Position numbers and translations under genes: made by a program. From the NCBI RefSeq assembly GCF_000420645.1, contig NZ_ATVI01000010.1:1-64000 (forward strand): a DNA stretch of 64,000 bases. The letters are read 5' to 3'. The stretch comes from Nevskia ramosa DSM 11499 (lineage in GTDB: Bacteria; Pseudomonadota; Gammaproteobacteria; Nevskiales; Nevskiaceae). How positions within the stretch are numbered: position 1 is the stretch's first letter; the number at the start of each line of letters is the position of its first letter. The notes below the pieces were generated by a model. It did not search any database. It was given only the letters and a program-made list of their open reading frames with translations, and had not been told where the DNA came from. Positions 37,619 to 47,538 of this stretch are shown here, one piece after another.

Positions 37619-37684
37619 CGGCATTTCCTCAAGCGAATCAGGAGCTCGAGTGTGCCAGCCGCGGCTCGATGACGTGAGCTGGCG

Positions 37685-38668
37685 TCAGCGCGCCGCCGTC
37701 GATCCACGCACGATGCAGCGCCCGCTCAGCACCAGCTTGCGCACCGGCAGGTTCGGCGTCTGCAGGCGCTCGAACAGCAGCGCCATCGCTTGCCGGCCAA
37801 TCTCCTCGACCGGCTGCTCGATCACCGTCAGGCCCGGTTCGACCAGTTCGGTCCAGGTTTCGTTGTCGAAGCCGGCAAGCGCCAGATCGTTCGGGATCGA
37901 CAGGCCAGCGGCACGCGCCGCGCGTACCGCGCTGCTCAGGAACAGGCTATTGCTGACCAACAGCGCTTCGGGCCGATCCCGGCTTGCGAACCAGGTCGCC
38001 AGCTCGGCGCGAGCGGCGTCGGCAGAGGGCGCGCAGAGCCGGAAATCGGGCGTCAGACCGGCAGCGGAAAGCGCGGCGACATAGCCATCGCGCCGCTCCA
38101 GGCCGGTGACGCTGGCATTGCCGAACAGGCCGCCGATGCGCCGATAGCCGCGTTCCACCAGATGCCGCACCAGTTCGGCGGTGGCCTCGCGATTGTCGAG
38201 CACCACGCAGTCGTACAGGCCGGCCGGGCTGCTGCGATCGATCAGCACGGTGGGGAATTCCAGCCGCCGTTTGCCGAGCTGATCGAGCGTGGTCCGGGTC
38301 GGCGCGAAGATCAGGCCGGTGATCCGCTCGTCCTGCATCAGCCGCAGATACAGCGCTTCACGCTCCGGGTCTTCGTCGGTATTGCACAGGATCACCCGCA
38401 TGCCGGCGCGATAGGCGCTGTCCTCCACGGCGCGCGATACCGCAGTGAAGAAGGGGTTGCGCAGATCGGCCACCACCAGGCCGATGGTGCCGCTCTGCTG
38501 CGAGCGCAGCCGCCGCGCCGCCAGATTCGGCCGGTAGCCGGTTGCGGTCACCGCCGCTGCCACCAGCGCCCGCAGCTCCTCGCTGACCGGCCCGCCAGAC
38601 AGCGCCCGCGACACCGTTGCCGGTGATACGCCGGCAGCTTTCGCCACGTCCTTGATTCCGACTGTCAT
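37685..38668 (-). CDS. fruR: LacI-family repressor, FruR/Cra-like
   Basis: The protein is 327 residues. The N-terminal HTH reads IKDVAKAAGVSPATVSRALSGG, followed by the hinge RPNLAARRLRSQQSGTIGLVV and a sugar-binding domain. It is divergent from the fructose PTS operon. Two palindromes resembling the Cra site TGAAACGTTTCA (38680-38691 and 38791-38804) lie in the shared spacer. It probably represses fruBKA until fructose 1-phosphate appears. This is likely the dedicated fructose repressor rather than a global Cra, but only context supports that. Confidence 0.88.
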   Translation of the reverse strand: MTVGIKDVAKAAGVSPATVSRALSGGPVSEELRALVAAAVTATGYRPNLAARRLRSQQSGTIGLVVADLRNPFFTAVSRAVEDSAYRAGMRVILCNTDEDPEREALYLRLMQDERITGLIFAPTRTTLDQLGKRRLEFPTVLIDRSSPAGLYDCVVLDNREATAELVRHLVERGYRRIGGLFGNASVTGLERRDGYVAALSAAGLTPDFRLCAPSADAARAELATWFASRDRPEALLVSNSLFLSSAVRAARAAGLSIPNDLALAGFDNETWTELVEPGLTVIEQPVEEIGRQAMALLFERLQTPNLPVRKLVLSGRCIVRGSTAAR

Positions 38669-38679
38669 GGCGCGTTTCA

Positions 38680-38691
38680 GAAAACGTTTTC
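38680..38691. promoter_or_regulatory. FruR operator, proximal to the repressor gene
   Basis: GAAAACGTTTTC is a perfect 12-bp palindrome 11 bp upstream of the fruR start codon, so the repressor probably also limits its own synthesis. Confidence 0.7.
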
Positions 38692-38790
38692 ATAAAACAT
38701 GGCCGGATTGTCGAACAATAATCCCTGAAATTGCAATGGCATGAAGAAATATCGCAATGCAGCAGGCGGTCGGACGCTTGACAGTAGTTA

Positions 38791-38804
38791 TGAAAACGAT
38801 TTCA
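38791..38804. promoter_or_regulatory. FruR operator in the fruB promoter
   Basis: TGAAAACGATTTCA is close to the Cra consensus. It starts 8 bp after a good -35 hexamer TTGACA (38778-38783), so a bound repressor would occlude the fruB promoter. The matching -10 is not clear to me. Confidence 0.7.
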
Positions 38805-38842
38805 GTACACGAACAACGAGACGTGCATTGGAGGAGTCCGCC

Positions 38843-41353
38843 ATGTCCAGCAGCATCACCCACAGCCTGTTGTCCCGCGAACTGGTGCGCTTGAACGCGA
38901 GCCCGGTCGACAAGCAGCAGGCGATCGACGAAGCCGCGCAACTGCTGATCGCCGGCGGCTGCGTCGAGCCGGCGTACGCCGCCAGCATGGCGCGCCGCGA
39001 AGCGGTGGCGAACACCTTTCTCGGCCACGGCGTGGCGATTCCGCATGGCCTGGGCGAGGACCGTCATCTGGTGCGCCGCAATGGCGTGGCGATCCTGCAG
39101 GTGCCGGGCGGCGTCGAGTGGAATCCTGGCCAGCGCGCTCATCTGGTGGTTGCCATCGCCGCGCAATCCGATGCCCATCTGGCGATCCTGAGGCGGCTGA
39201 CCCGGCTGATCCAGGACGAAGCGACCCTGGCGCAGCTGGCGACCACCAACGATCCGCAGGCGCTGATCGCCGCGTTCGACGAAGACCGCATCGCGGTGGC
39301 GGACAGCGCGCCGGCCGCCGATCTCGCCGAAGCCTTCGTCTGGACGGTCGGCTATCCGGCCGGCCTGCACGCGCGGCCGGCGGCGCGCTGGGTCGAAGCG
39401 GCGCGCGCCCATGCTTCGCGTGTGCAGGTTCGCAATGGCGATGAAGTGGCCGACGCCAAGAATCTGGTGGCACTGCTGCAGCTCGGCGCCAAGGCTGGCG
39501 ATCAGCTGAACATCTCCGCCGAAGGCCGCGATGCCGCCGCTGCGCTGGCCCGTTTCCGCAGCCTGATCGACAGTCTGATCGCCCAGGAAAAGGCCGATGC
39601 CGCGCTCGCCGCCCGCCGCGCCGCACAGCCGAAGACGCCGGGCTGGACGCCGCCGGAGCAGCTGGTCTGCATCGCCGGTATTGCCGCCAGCCCGGGCCTG
39701 GCGATCGGCGTCGTCCATCGGTTGACTGCCGATGAAGCGCCGATCGCCGATCACCCGACGCCGCTCGCCGAAGGCGGCACGCGTCTGCACGAAGCGCTGT
39801 GCGCAACGCGCCAGCAGCTGACCGCGCTGGCTGACGACACCGCGCGCCGCCTCGGCGCCGCCGACGCCGCGATCTTCAAGGCTCACGGCGAGCTGCTCAA
39901 CGACACCGATCTGATCACCCTGACCTGCCAGTTGATGGTCGAAGGTCATGGCGTCGCCTGGTCCTGGAATGCAGCCGTCGAGCGGATGGCGGCGAAGCTT
40001 TCGGCACTCGGCAACGCCGTGCTCGCCGGCCGCGCGGCGGACCTGCGTGACGTCGGCCGCCGCGTGCTCGCCAACATCGATCCGGCGCTGGCGCGCGACA
40101 CCCTGGCTGCGCTGCCGGACGCCTGCATCCTGGTCGCCGCCGATCTGTCGCCATCGGACACCGCGACGCTCGATCCGCTGAAGGTCATCGGCCTGGCGAC
40201 CGGGCAGGGCGGGCCGACTTCGCACACCGCGATCCTCGCCCGCACGCTCGGCCTGCCGGCGCTGGTCGGCGGCGGCGCGGCGCTGCTCGATGTCGCCGAA
40301 GGCACGTCGGCGATCGTCGATGGCAGCGGCGGTTGCCTGTATCTGAACCCGTCGCCCGCCGCGATCGGTTCGGCTCGGGCCTGGATCGCCGAACAGGCCG
40401 CCGTGCGCGCTCGCGAAGCCGAAAGCCGCAGCCAGCCGGCAGTCACCGTCGACGGTCATGCGGTCGACATCGGCGCCAACATCAACCTGCCCGAGCAGGC
40501 CGCGATGGCGCTGGAGCAGGGTGCGGAAGGCGTCGGCCTGATGCGCACCGAATTCCTGTTCCTGGAACGGGCATCGACGCCGAGCGAGGACGAGCAGCAC
40601 GCGATCTACGTGGCGATGGCACAGGCGCTCGGCGGCCGGCCGCTGATCGTCCGCGCGCTCGACATCGGTGGCGACAAGCAGGTCGCCCATCTCGATCTGC
40701 CGCACGAGGAAAACCCGTTTCTCGGCGTCCGTGGCGCGCGCCTGCTGCTGCGCCGCGCCGATCTGCTGGAGCCGCAGCTACGCGCGCTGTATCGTGCCGC
40801 GCAGGACGGTGCCCAGCTGAAGATCATGTTTCCGATGATCACCTCGGTGCCGGAAATCCTGGCGCTGCGGGCGATCTGCGAGCGCATCCGCATCGAGCTG
40901 GCGGCGCCGTTCGTGCCGCTCGGCATCATGATCGAAGTGCCGGCCGCCGCGATCCAGGCCGATGTGCTGGCCCGCCATGCCGACTTCTTCTCGATCGGCA
41001 CCAACGACCTCACCCAGTACACGCTGGCCATAGATCGCCAGAACCCGGAACTCGCTGCCGAAGCCGACAGCCTGCACCCGGCGGTGCTGCGCCTGATCCG
41101 GCTCACCGTCGAAGGTGCGGCTCGCCACGGCCGCTGGGTCGGCGTCTGCGGCGGGCTGGCCGGCGATCCGTTCGGCGCGGCATTGCTCGCCGGGCTTGGC
41201 GTGCAGGAACTGTCGATGACGCCGCGCGAGATCGCCGCGGTGAAATCGCGCCTGCGCGGTAGCCGCGTCGACGCGCTGCGGACGCTGGCCGAACGCGCGC
41301 TGGCCTGCGAGACCGCGGCCGAAGTTCGCGCGCTGGACGGAGCCGCGTCATGA
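38843..41353 (+). CDS. fruB: Fructose PTS multiphosphoryl transfer protein (EIIA-HPr-EI)
   Basis: The protein is 836 residues from ATG 38843 after GGAGGAG. EIIA-Fru occupies about 1-145 with His62/His68 in FLGHGVAIPHG. HPr occupies about 165-250 with the phospho-His176 in AGLHARPAARWVE. Enzyme I occupies about 270-830 with His461 in GQGGPTSHTAILAR, plus LMRTEFLFLERA, the PEP-site GIMIEVPAA and SIGTNDLTQYTLAIDR. It moves phosphate from PEP to FruA. It overlaps fruK by ATGA. Confidence 0.96.
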   Translation: MSSSITHSLLSRELVRLNASPVDKQQAIDEAAQLLIAGGCVEPAYAASMARREAVANTFLGHGVAIPHGLGEDRHLVRRNGVAILQVPGGVEWNPGQRAHLVVAIAAQSDAHLAILRRLTRLIQDEATLAQLATTNDPQALIAAFDEDRIAVADSAPAADLAEAFVWTVGYPAGLHARPAARWVEAARAHASRVQVRNGDEVADAKNLVALLQLGAKAGDQLNISAEGRDAAAALARFRSLIDSLIAQEKADAALAARRAAQPKTPGWTPPEQLVCIAGIAASPGLAIGVVHRLTADEAPIADHPTPLAEGGTRLHEALCATRQQLTALADDTARRLGAADAAIFKAHGELLNDTDLITLTCQLMVEGHGVAWSWNAAVERMAAKLSALGNAVLAGRAADLRDVGRRVLANIDPALARDTLAALPDACILVAADLSPSDTATLDPLKVIGLATGQGGPTSHTAILARTLGLPALVGGGAALLDVAEGTSAIVDGSGGCLYLNPSPAAIGSARAWIAEQAAVRAREAESRSQPAVTVDGHAVDIGANINLPEQAAMALEQGAEGVGLMRTEFLFLERASTPSEDEQHAIYVAMAQALGGRPLIVRALDIGGDKQVAHLDLPHEENPFLGVRGARLLLRRADLLEPQLRALYRAAQDGAQLKIMFPMITSVPEILALRAICERIRIELAAPFVPLGIMIEVPAAAIQADVLARHADFFSIGTNDLTQYTLAIDRQNPELAAEADSLHPAVLRLIRLTVEGAARHGRWVGVCGGLAGDPFGAALLAGLGVQELSMTPREIAAVKSRLRGSRVDALRTLAERALACETAAEVRALDGAAS

Positions 41354-42426
41354 GCGCACCCGTGCTGACCGTCGCCCTGAACCCGGCGCTGGACCAGACC
41401 ATCACCCTTGATCGCCTGCGCCTCGGCGAAGTGCATCGTGCTCGCTCGGTGCGCATCGATGTCGCCGGCAAGGGCGTCAACGTCGCTTCCTGTCTCGCCG
41501 ACTGGGGCGTCGCCACTGCCGTCACCGGCGTGCTCGGCGCCGGCAATGCCACAGCCTTCGACGCGCTGTTCGCCGCCAAGCAGATCGCCGATGGTTTCGT
41601 GCGCCGGCCCGGCGACACCCGCACCAACGTCAAGCTGCTCGATCTCGAAGCCGCCGACACCACGGACATCAATCTGCCGGGCCTGGTCGTCGATGGTGCT
41701 GACTTCGATGCCGTGCGCGCCAGGCTTCTGGCGCACAGCACCGCCGGCAGCATCGTCGTGCTCGCCGGCAGCCTGCCGGCCGGTCTGGCCGATGACAGCT
41801 ATGCGCGGCTGATTGCCGAACTGGCGGCGCGCGGCGTGCGCTGCGTGCTCGATACCAGCGGTGCGCCGCTGGTGGCCGCACTCGATGCACCGCGCGACGC
41901 ATTGCCGTACGCCGTGAAGCCGAACCGCCACGAACTCGAAGCCTGGGCCGGCCGCGCGCTGTCGACGCAGGCCGAGCTGATCGCCGCGGCGCGCGAGCTG
42001 CAGACACGCGGCATCGTGCTGGTCGCGATCTCGCAAGGTGCGGACGGCGCGCTGTTCCTGCGTGGGGACGAGATCGTGCAGGCCAAGCCGCTGCCGGTCG
42101 CGGTCGGCAGCACCGTCGGCGCCGGCGACGCGATGGTCGCGGGATTGACTGCCGCACTGCTCGCCGACGCCTCGCTCGAAGATCTCGCACGTCTGGCCAC
42201 CGCGTTTGCTGCAGCGAAACTCGGCTGCGACGGTGCCCATCTGCCTCCGCGCGAACAGGTGCTGGCGCTGGCGAAGCAAGTACAGATTCAAAGGCTGGGT
42301 CGCGAAGCTGATCGACGAAGCAAAGCGCAACCGTTTCCCCTCTCCCCCCGGGAGAGGGGTGGGGGTGAGGGACTCAGCCCGATCAGTCAAACCAAACGCA
42401 GCCAGCCGCACGGAGACCCGCAATGA
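41350..42426 (+). CDS. fruK: 1-phosphofructokinase with repeat-derived C-terminal tail
   Basis: The protein is 358 residues, about 40 longer than usual. [26 protein letters not shown] and [12 protein letters not shown]-type motifs mark the PfkB sugar kinase. [15 protein letters not shown] near residue 260 holds the catalytic Asp. It phosphorylates fructose 1-phosphate to the 1,6-bisphosphate. The normal end is about residue 318 ([13 protein letters not shown]). After this the frame runs through a palindromic repeat (42337-42372) and stops only at 42424-42426, overlapping the fruA start. The added tail (for example [13 protein letters not shown]) has no family counterpart that I know. Confidence 0.93.
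   Translation: MSAPVLTVALNPALDQTITLDRLRLGEVHRARSVRIDVAGKGVNVASCLADWGVATAVTGVLGAGNATAFDALFAAKQIADGFVRRPGDTRTNVKLLDLEAADTTDINLPGLVVDGADFDAVRARLLAHSTAGSIVVLAGSLPAGLADDSYARLIAELAARGVRCVLDTSGAPLVAALDAPRDALPYAVKPNRHELEAWAGRALSTQAELIAAARELQTRGIVLVAISQGADGALFLRGDEIVQAKPLPVAVGSTVGAGDAMVAGLTAALLADASLEDLARLATAFAAAKLGCDGAHLPPREQVLALAKQVQIQRLGREADRRSKAQPFPLSPRERGGGEGLSPISQTKRSQPHGDPQ
42337..42372 (+). repeat. Dispersed palindromic element inside the fruK 3' end
   Basis: CCCCTCTCCC and GGGAGAGGGG pair around three C residues, followed by TGGGGGTGAGGG. It is related to the palindrome at 32434-32453. It is read through in frame by fruK. Confidence 0.75.
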
Positions 42427-44135
42427 CCACCACCATCGCCGTCATCGGCGCCGGCGCGCGCAGCACCCATGCGCTGCTCGCCGCTGAAGCACTGCGCCGC
42501 GCGGCGCAGGCCATTGGCGCGGTCTTCGCCGTGGAAGTGCGCAGCGATCGCGGCGTGCTGAACGCGCTCGGCGATGCGCAGATCGCCAGCGCCGGCCGCG
42601 TGCTGCTGGTCGGCAATGAAGATCTCGACGCCGAACGTTTCGCCAGCCTGCAGACCACCGCGGTCAGCATCGAAGACGTGTTGAGCGATGCCGCGGCCGT
42701 GCTCGCCCGGCTGCCGGAACCGCCGCCAGCCAAGGCCGTTGTCACGCAGATGCACATCGTTGCCGTCACGTCCTGCCCGACCGGCATCGCCCACACCTTC
42801 ATGGCCGCCGAAGGCTTGCAGCAGGCGGCGAAAGCGCTGGGCCATGTGATCCGCGTCGAAACCCAGGGTTCGGTCGGCGCACGGGATGGACTGAGCGACG
42901 CCGAGATCCGCGCCGCCGATGTCGTGGTCATCGCCGCCGATCGCGAAGTCGATCTCGCCCGCTTTGCCGGCAAGCGCCTGCTCAAATCGGCGACCAAGCC
43001 GGCGATCAACGATGGCAAGGCGCTGCTGACGCGGGCGCTGGCCGAGGCCACGGTGCACGGCGGTGCTGCGCCGGCACCGAACGCGAAGAAGGCTGAAGCG
43101 AACGCCCGCAGCGGCCCGTACAAGCATCTGATGACCGGCGTGTCGTTCATGCTGCCGTTCGTGGTCGCCGGCGGCCTGCTGATCGCGCTCGCCTTCGCGT
43201 TCGGCGGCATCTACGCCTATGACGATGCCCATCGCGGCACCTTGGCCCACGCGCTGTTCCAGATTGGCGGCAAGGCGGCGCTGGTGTTGATGGTGCCGGC
43301 GCTCGCCGGCTACCTCGCGTACTCGATCGCCGATCGGCCCGGCATCGCGCCCGGCATGATCGGCGGCCTGGTCGCGGCCAATCTCGGCGCCGGTTTTCTC
43401 GGCGGCATCGCGGCCGGCTTCATCGCCGGCTATGGCACGGACTGGCTGAACCGCCACATCAAGCTGCCGCGCAATCTGGAAGGGCTGAAGCCGGTTCTGA
43501 TCCTGCCGGTGCTCGGCACCCTGCTGACCGGCCTCGCGATGATCTACGTCGTCGGCGGGCCGGTCGCCGAATTGCTCGCCGCGCTGACCACCTGGCTGCG
43601 CGGCATGCAGGGTTCGAGCGCGATCCTGCTCGGTCTGCTGCTCGGCGGGATGATGGCCTTCGACATGGGCGGGCCGGTCAACAAGGCCGCCTATGCGTTC
43701 TCGACCGGCCTGCTGGCCAGCGAGGTCTACAGCCCGATGGCGGCGGCGATGGTCGGTGGCATGACCGCACCGCTCGGCGTGGCACTGGCCACCCGCTTGT
43801 TCGCCGATCGCTTCACGGCAGAAGAGCGCGAAGCCGGCAGCGCAGCGGCGGTGCTCGGCCTGGCCTTCGTCACCGAGGGCGCGATTCCGTTCGCGGCTCG
43901 TGATCCGCTGCGGGTGATTCCCTCGCTGGTGCTCGGCTCGGCTGTGGCGGGGGCGATCTCGATGTCCTTCGGCGCAGAACTGAAAGTGCCGCATGGCGGC
44001 GTCTTCGTGCTGCCGATCCCGAACGCGGTGACTTCACTCGGCGGCTATCTGCTGGCGCTGGTGGTCGGCACGGTGCTCACCGCGGTCGCGCTGCGCGTCC
44101 TCAAGAAACCTGCACCCCTGGCTACGGTGGCCTGA
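42423..44135 (+). CDS. fruA: Fructose PTS permease, EIIB'BC component
   Basis: The protein is 570 residues. Residues about 1-95 form a B'-like domain, and about 110-205 the IIB domain with phospho-Cys118 in [17 protein letters not shown]. Residues about 235-560 form the IIC membrane domain, starting [21 protein letters not shown] and including [19 protein letters not shown] and [11 protein letters not shown]. It imports fructose and phosphorylates it at C1. It follows fruK with an ATGA overlap. Confidence 0.96.
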   Translation: MTTTIAVIGAGARSTHALLAAEALRRAAQAIGAVFAVEVRSDRGVLNALGDAQIASAGRVLLVGNEDLDAERFASLQTTAVSIEDVLSDAAAVLARLPEPPPAKAVVTQMHIVAVTSCPTGIAHTFMAAEGLQQAAKALGHVIRVETQGSVGARDGLSDAEIRAADVVVIAADREVDLARFAGKRLLKSATKPAINDGKALLTRALAEATVHGGAAPAPNAKKAEANARSGPYKHLMTGVSFMLPFVVAGGLLIALAFAFGGIYAYDDAHRGTLAHALFQIGGKAALVLMVPALAGYLAYSIADRPGIAPGMIGGLVAANLGAGFLGGIAAGFIAGYGTDWLNRHIKLPRNLEGLKPVLILPVLGTLLTGLAMIYVVGGPVAELLAALTTWLRGMQGSSAILLGLLLGGMMAFDMGGPVNKAAYAFSTGLLASEVYSPMAAAMVGGMTAPLGVALATRLFADRFTAEEREAGSAAAVLGLAFVTEGAIPFAARDPLRVIPSLVLGSAVAGAISMSFGAELKVPHGGVFVLPIPNAVTSLGGYLLALVVGTVLTAVALRVLKKPAPLATVA

Positions 44136-44172
44136 CCCTGCACCGGCGGGCTGCGCCCGCCAAGAGAAACCC

Positions 44173-45468
44173 ATGACGATGTACCTCGGGCGGCCACTGG
44201 CCGCCCTGCTGGCCCTGCTGTGCTCGCTGTCCGCGCTTGCCGGTAGTTACGAGGATCACGGCTATGCCTTGCTCGCCAGCTACACCGGCGAATCGGCGGC
44301 CTTGGTCGATGGCGGCAAGAAGCGCGGCAGCGCCTACGCCGGGCAGTTCTTCGTCGGCGCGGAAGCCGACTTCGGCCGCCTGATCGGCTGGCAGGGTGCC
44401 AAGTTCAAGCTCTATGTGGCGAGCCGGCATGGCGACAATCTGGCGATCGACGAGATCGGCAACAGCGTCTCGGTGCAGGAAATCTGGGGCGCGCAGACCG
44501 AGCGGCTGGCGAACCTGACGATCGAGCAGAAGCTGTTCGATGACCGCGTGATCATCGAGGCCGGGCGCACCGTCGCCAACATCCATTTCCTCGGCTCGGA
44601 GCTGTGCAACTACTTCCAGACCAACTCCGCCTGCGGCAATCCTACCTTCGTGTTCCGCACCAGCGGCTTCACCTACTGGCCGGTGTCGAGCTGGGGCGGC
44701 TACGTGAAAACCTTCCTCACGCCGCAGATCTACATCCACGCCGGTGTCTTCGAGATTAACCCGCTGCAGGCGCGCGATAACCAGCACGGTCTGAACTGGG
44801 GCATCGCCGACGCCACCGGCGTGATCGCCCCGGTGGCGCTCGGTTATCGCAGCTCGCCGGCGCAGGCGCGGCTGCCAGCCTTCTATGAAATCGGCGGCTG
44901 GCGTGATACCTCGCGCTACAGCGATCCATTGCGCGATGCGAACGGCAACGCGGCCCTGGTCAGCGGCCAGCCCTATGCTTCACGCAGCGAACGCTCCGGC
45001 GTGTTCGCGCGCTTCGAGCAGCAAGTCACCCGGCCGGATCGCAGCAGCCCCCGCGGCCTGATCCTGTTCGGCGCAGCGCTCTGGGGCACTTCCGGCGAGC
45101 TGACGCAGGATCGCTTCCTCGAACTCGGCTTCGTCCAGAAAGGCACCTTCGCCGGCCGTGACCGCGACACCCTGGCCTTCGTCATCAACCGCCAGCGTTA
45201 CAGCGGCGCGGCGCTGGAGAATCTGCGCCTGGCTCGCGACGCGGCCGGCGGCGGCGACACGCCCGCCAACAGCCAATACCTGATGGAACTGAGCTACGGC
45301 ATTCAGGTGAGCAAGCTGCTGAGAGTCGCGCCGAATCTGCACTACATCATCCACCCGGACAGCTTCTCCGAGCCCAGCCGGACCCGCGATCTCGACGATG
45401 CGCTGGTCGTGGGCCTGAGAGTCGATCTGGCGCTGACGCCGGCGATCGAGGCGATAACGGGGCGCTAA
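44173..45468 (+). CDS. OprB-type carbohydrate porin
   Basis: The protein is 431 residues with a signal peptide ending SLSALA. The mature part is beta-barrel-like: FFVGAEADFGRLIGWQGAKFKLYVASRHGDNL, QEIWGAQTERLANLTIEQKLF and a final strand region (LLRVAPNLHYIIHPDS ... VVGLRVDLAL). The OprB family carries sugars through the outer membrane. It lies 37 bp after fruA, so it likely belongs to the fructose operon and supplies the outer-membrane step. Confidence 0.88.
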   Translation: MTMYLGRPLAALLALLCSLSALAGSYEDHGYALLASYTGESAALVDGGKKRGSAYAGQFFVGAEADFGRLIGWQGAKFKLYVASRHGDNLAIDEIGNSVSVQEIWGAQTERLANLTIEQKLFDDRVIIEAGRTVANIHFLGSELCNYFQTNSACGNPTFVFRTSGFTYWPVSSWGGYVKTFLTPQIYIHAGVFEINPLQARDNQHGLNWGIADATGVIAPVALGYRSSPAQARLPAFYEIGGWRDTSRYSDPLRDANGNAALVSGQPYASRSERSGVFARFEQQVTRPDRSSPRGLILFGAALWGTSGELTQDRFLELGFVQKGTFAGRDRDTLAFVINRQRYSGAALENLRLARDAAGGGDTPANSQYLMELSYGIQVSKLLRVAPNLHYIIHPDSFSEPSRTRDLDDALVVGLRVDLALTPAIEAITGR

Positions 45469-45482
45469 GGCTTACAAGTCCC

Positions 45483-45566
45483 TGTCATTCCCGCGTAGGC
45501 GGGAATCCAGTTTCGATGCGGTGCGCTACGGCCAGAACTGGATGCCCGCCTGCGCGGGCATGACAG
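45483..45566. repeat. Dispersed repeat, family with inverted CATTCCCGC ends
   Basis: Two hairpin arms (tcattcccgcgtaggcggga and ggatgcccgcctgcgcgggc, with tgaca at the end) flank a variable middle that includes gatgcgg-cgctacggc. A clear second copy lies at 55113-55192, and a partial one at 57399-57427. Confidence 0.8.
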
Positions 45567-45597
45567 AATTTCATGCGTCCATTCAGCTCATGGAACG

Positions 45598-46569
45598 CTA
45601 GCAGTTCGTCGCAGCTCCGCTGCCACGCGTCGACGCCGCATCGAAGATCTTCTCGGCGTTCGCAGCGAGGAAGTTGCGGAAGATCAGCGGCGAGCCGTCA
45701 TCGGCCCAGAGCAGCGCACCATCGGCATCAACAGCCTGTGCGCGCTCGATGATCTCGACGAACTGCTTCTCGCTTTGCGCGTTGCCGACGCTGCCGTCGG
45801 CTTCCAGCACCGGTGTCGCCATCGTCGCGGCCATCGTCGCCGTCTGGCGTAGCTTGGTGCCGGGCGCGCCCTGAATCGCCGGCAGCATCGTGAAGCCGGC
45901 CGCGAGCATCGCCGCGGTCATCGCTTCGATGCCGCCGAAGCCAGCGGATGGCACGTCGATGGTGACGTGATTGAAGTCCGGGCCCAACGCCAGCGCACTG
46001 GCCGCTTCGCCGGAAACGGCGGCCACCGCATCGAGTGTCGCCCGCTGCATTGGCGGGCCGTTGCGTGCCATCAGCACGTCGACGAAATGCGCGATGAAAG
46101 CTTCGGCGTCGGCCTCGTTCAAGCCGCCCTGCGCTTCGGCCTTCGCAATCAGCGCGATGAACGCGCCGTGATCGACAGCGGCGGTCTGCGTCGCGCAGTC
46201 CTCGCGAACCAGCGCTGAAACCGCCGGCGGAAACGCGGCGAGATCGACTTCGCTGACGAACACCTTGAACTGATGCGCGTCATCGCCGACCACCTGCAGA
46301 TCGAAGCTGACCAGCTTCTTGGCCGGGAACGCATAGCCACGCTCGCGCTGCAGGCCGAGCACGCGAGCGGCGCGAACGAACAGCGCCGCCACCGCCGGGT
46401 CCGCCGTGCGGATCGCGCCGTGATCGTTCAGGAAGCGCCCACCTTGTGCAGCGACCAAGGCCTGCAGCCGAACGAAGTCCGGCACGTTGCGCGCGAACTT
46501 CGCGGTGGCGCGGTCGACGAAGCGTTCGCGCAATGCGCGAGGCGACAGCAGGAAAGTGGATGCATTCAT
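45598..46569 (-). CDS. DUF1338 protein, putative 2-oxoadipate dioxygenase/decarboxylase-like
   Basis: The protein is 323 residues. His50 in NDHGAIRT, His201 in FNHVTIDV and Glu272 in FVEIIER fit the three metal ligands of DUF1338 enzymes such as HglS (hydroxyglutarate synthase), which converts 2-oxoadipate to 2-hydroxyglutarate in lysine breakdown. No other lysine catabolism gene is nearby. The family match is recalled from motif pattern only. Reading direction is opposite to the fructose operon. Confidence 0.8.
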   Translation of the reverse strand: MNASTFLLSPRALRERFVDRATAKFARNVPDFVRLQALVAAQGGRFLNDHGAIRTADPAVAALFVRAARVLGLQRERGYAFPAKKLVSFDLQVVGDDAHQFKVFVSEVDLAAFPPAVSALVREDCATQTAAVDHGAFIALIAKAEAQGGLNEADAEAFIAHFVDVLMARNGPPMQRATLDAVAAVSGEAASALALGPDFNHVTIDVPSAGFGGIEAMTAAMLAAGFTMLPAIQGAPGTKLRQTATMAATMATPVLEADGSVGNAQSEKQFVEIIERAQAVDADGALLWADDGSPLIFRNFLAANAEKIFDAASTRGSGAATNC

Positions 46570-46608
46570 GGGCAGCCTCGCCGGCAGAAAACGCGGAGGG
46601 CTCGATTG

Positions 46609-46643
46609 TAGGGCGGGAAAGTGGCTACACCGCGCATCCCGCC
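46609..46643. repeat. Dispersed repeat, TAGGGCGGGAAA/GCGCATCCCGCC family
   Basis: TAGGGCGGGAAAGTGG is followed by GCGCATCCCGCC. The same text, longer and inverted, occurs at 47954-48030 and 57268-57336. All copies are intergenic. Confidence 0.75.
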
Positions 46644-46662
46644 GCGAAGCCTGCGCGTCGCT

Positions 46663-47472
46663 TCAGAGGCGGCCCAGCAGCTCGCTCTTCTTGGCGTTGA
46701 ACTCCTGATCGGTCAGCGCACCGGCATCACGCAACCGGGCCAGCTTTTCGATCAGGCCGATCAAGTCGTCGGACGACGAGGCGTTGCCGGATCGCTGCGC
46801 GCTGGCAGGCGGCGGATCGAAGCTCGGCTGCGGCGGCGGGTTCCAAGACGGCGTGGCGCTTGGCTGCGGTTCCGATGCCATCGGCGGAGCCTGAGTCGCG
46901 AAATTGTGCTGCGGCGCTTGCGGCAGGCCCGGGCCGGAGACGATCGGCAGGCTATTGACCGACACCGTGCCGAACTGGCTGCTGAAGCTCAGCGAGCTAT
47001 CGCCACCCTGCTGCTGGCTGACGCCGCCGATGCTGTGATCGAGCGTGTCGTACACCGTGACCTGACCATTGAGTTCCACCGCCAGCCGCTGCGGAAATAC
47101 GGCATAGCGGATGTTGTTCTGGCCACCGCTGCTGAACGGGCTGCCGAGATCGCCGGGCCACCACTGGTTGCTGTTGCGCGAGCCGGGAGGCGCCACTGGA
47201 AACATCTGCGTGTTGGCCAGCGCGTTGGACAAGTCATTGCAGAGGTTGTCGACCGTGTTCTTCAAGCCGTGGTTGAACATGTCGCCAACCATGGTCATGC
47301 CGCCGCGCATCCACTGGCCACCACCGCCGAGTTCGCCGCACCAGAACTGCGCCATGAAGCCGCCGCCCTGATTGACCGCAACCAGCATCTCCATCACCGC
47401 GTTCTGGCTGAGGTTGTAACGGCGGGCCAGATCATCAACCACGTTCTGTCCTGCGGGGGTCAACTGCTGCAT
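46663..47472 (-). CDS. SHOCT-domain protein
   Basis: The protein is 269 residues from ATG 47472 after GGAAGGAAG. It begins MQQLTPAGQNVVDDLARRYNL, with a conserved N-terminal region containing GQWMRGGMTMVGDMFNHGLK. A Pro/Gln-rich linker follows, and the C-terminal SHOCT motif (DLIGLIEKLARLRDAGALT then EFNAKKSELLGRL). There is no signal peptide. SHOCT segments often act as short oligomerisation tails. The function is unknown, though I recall this architecture as widespread. Confidence 0.82.
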   Translation of the reverse strand: MQQLTPAGQNVVDDLARRYNLSQNAVMEMLVAVNQGGGFMAQFWCGELGGGGQWMRGGMTMVGDMFNHGLKNTVDNLCNDLSNALANTQMFPVAPPGSRNSNQWWPGDLGSPFSSGGQNNIRYAVFPQRLAVELNGQVTVYDTLDHSIGGVSQQQGGDSSLSFSSQFGTVSVNSLPIVSGPGLPQAPQHNFATQAPPMASEPQPSATPSWNPPPQPSFDPPPASAQRSGNASSSDDLIGLIEKLARLRDAGALTDQEFNAKKSELLGRL

Positions 47473-47538
47473 GGCTTCCTTCCTTGGTGGCGCTGCTGAT
47501 GAAACGGAGAGTAGGGCAATACCGCGCACTTCTCGTGA

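Noticed and set aside
38690-40705. Minus-strand frames of 535-671 residues across fruB and fruA
   Set aside because: Antisense shadows of well-identified PTS genes.
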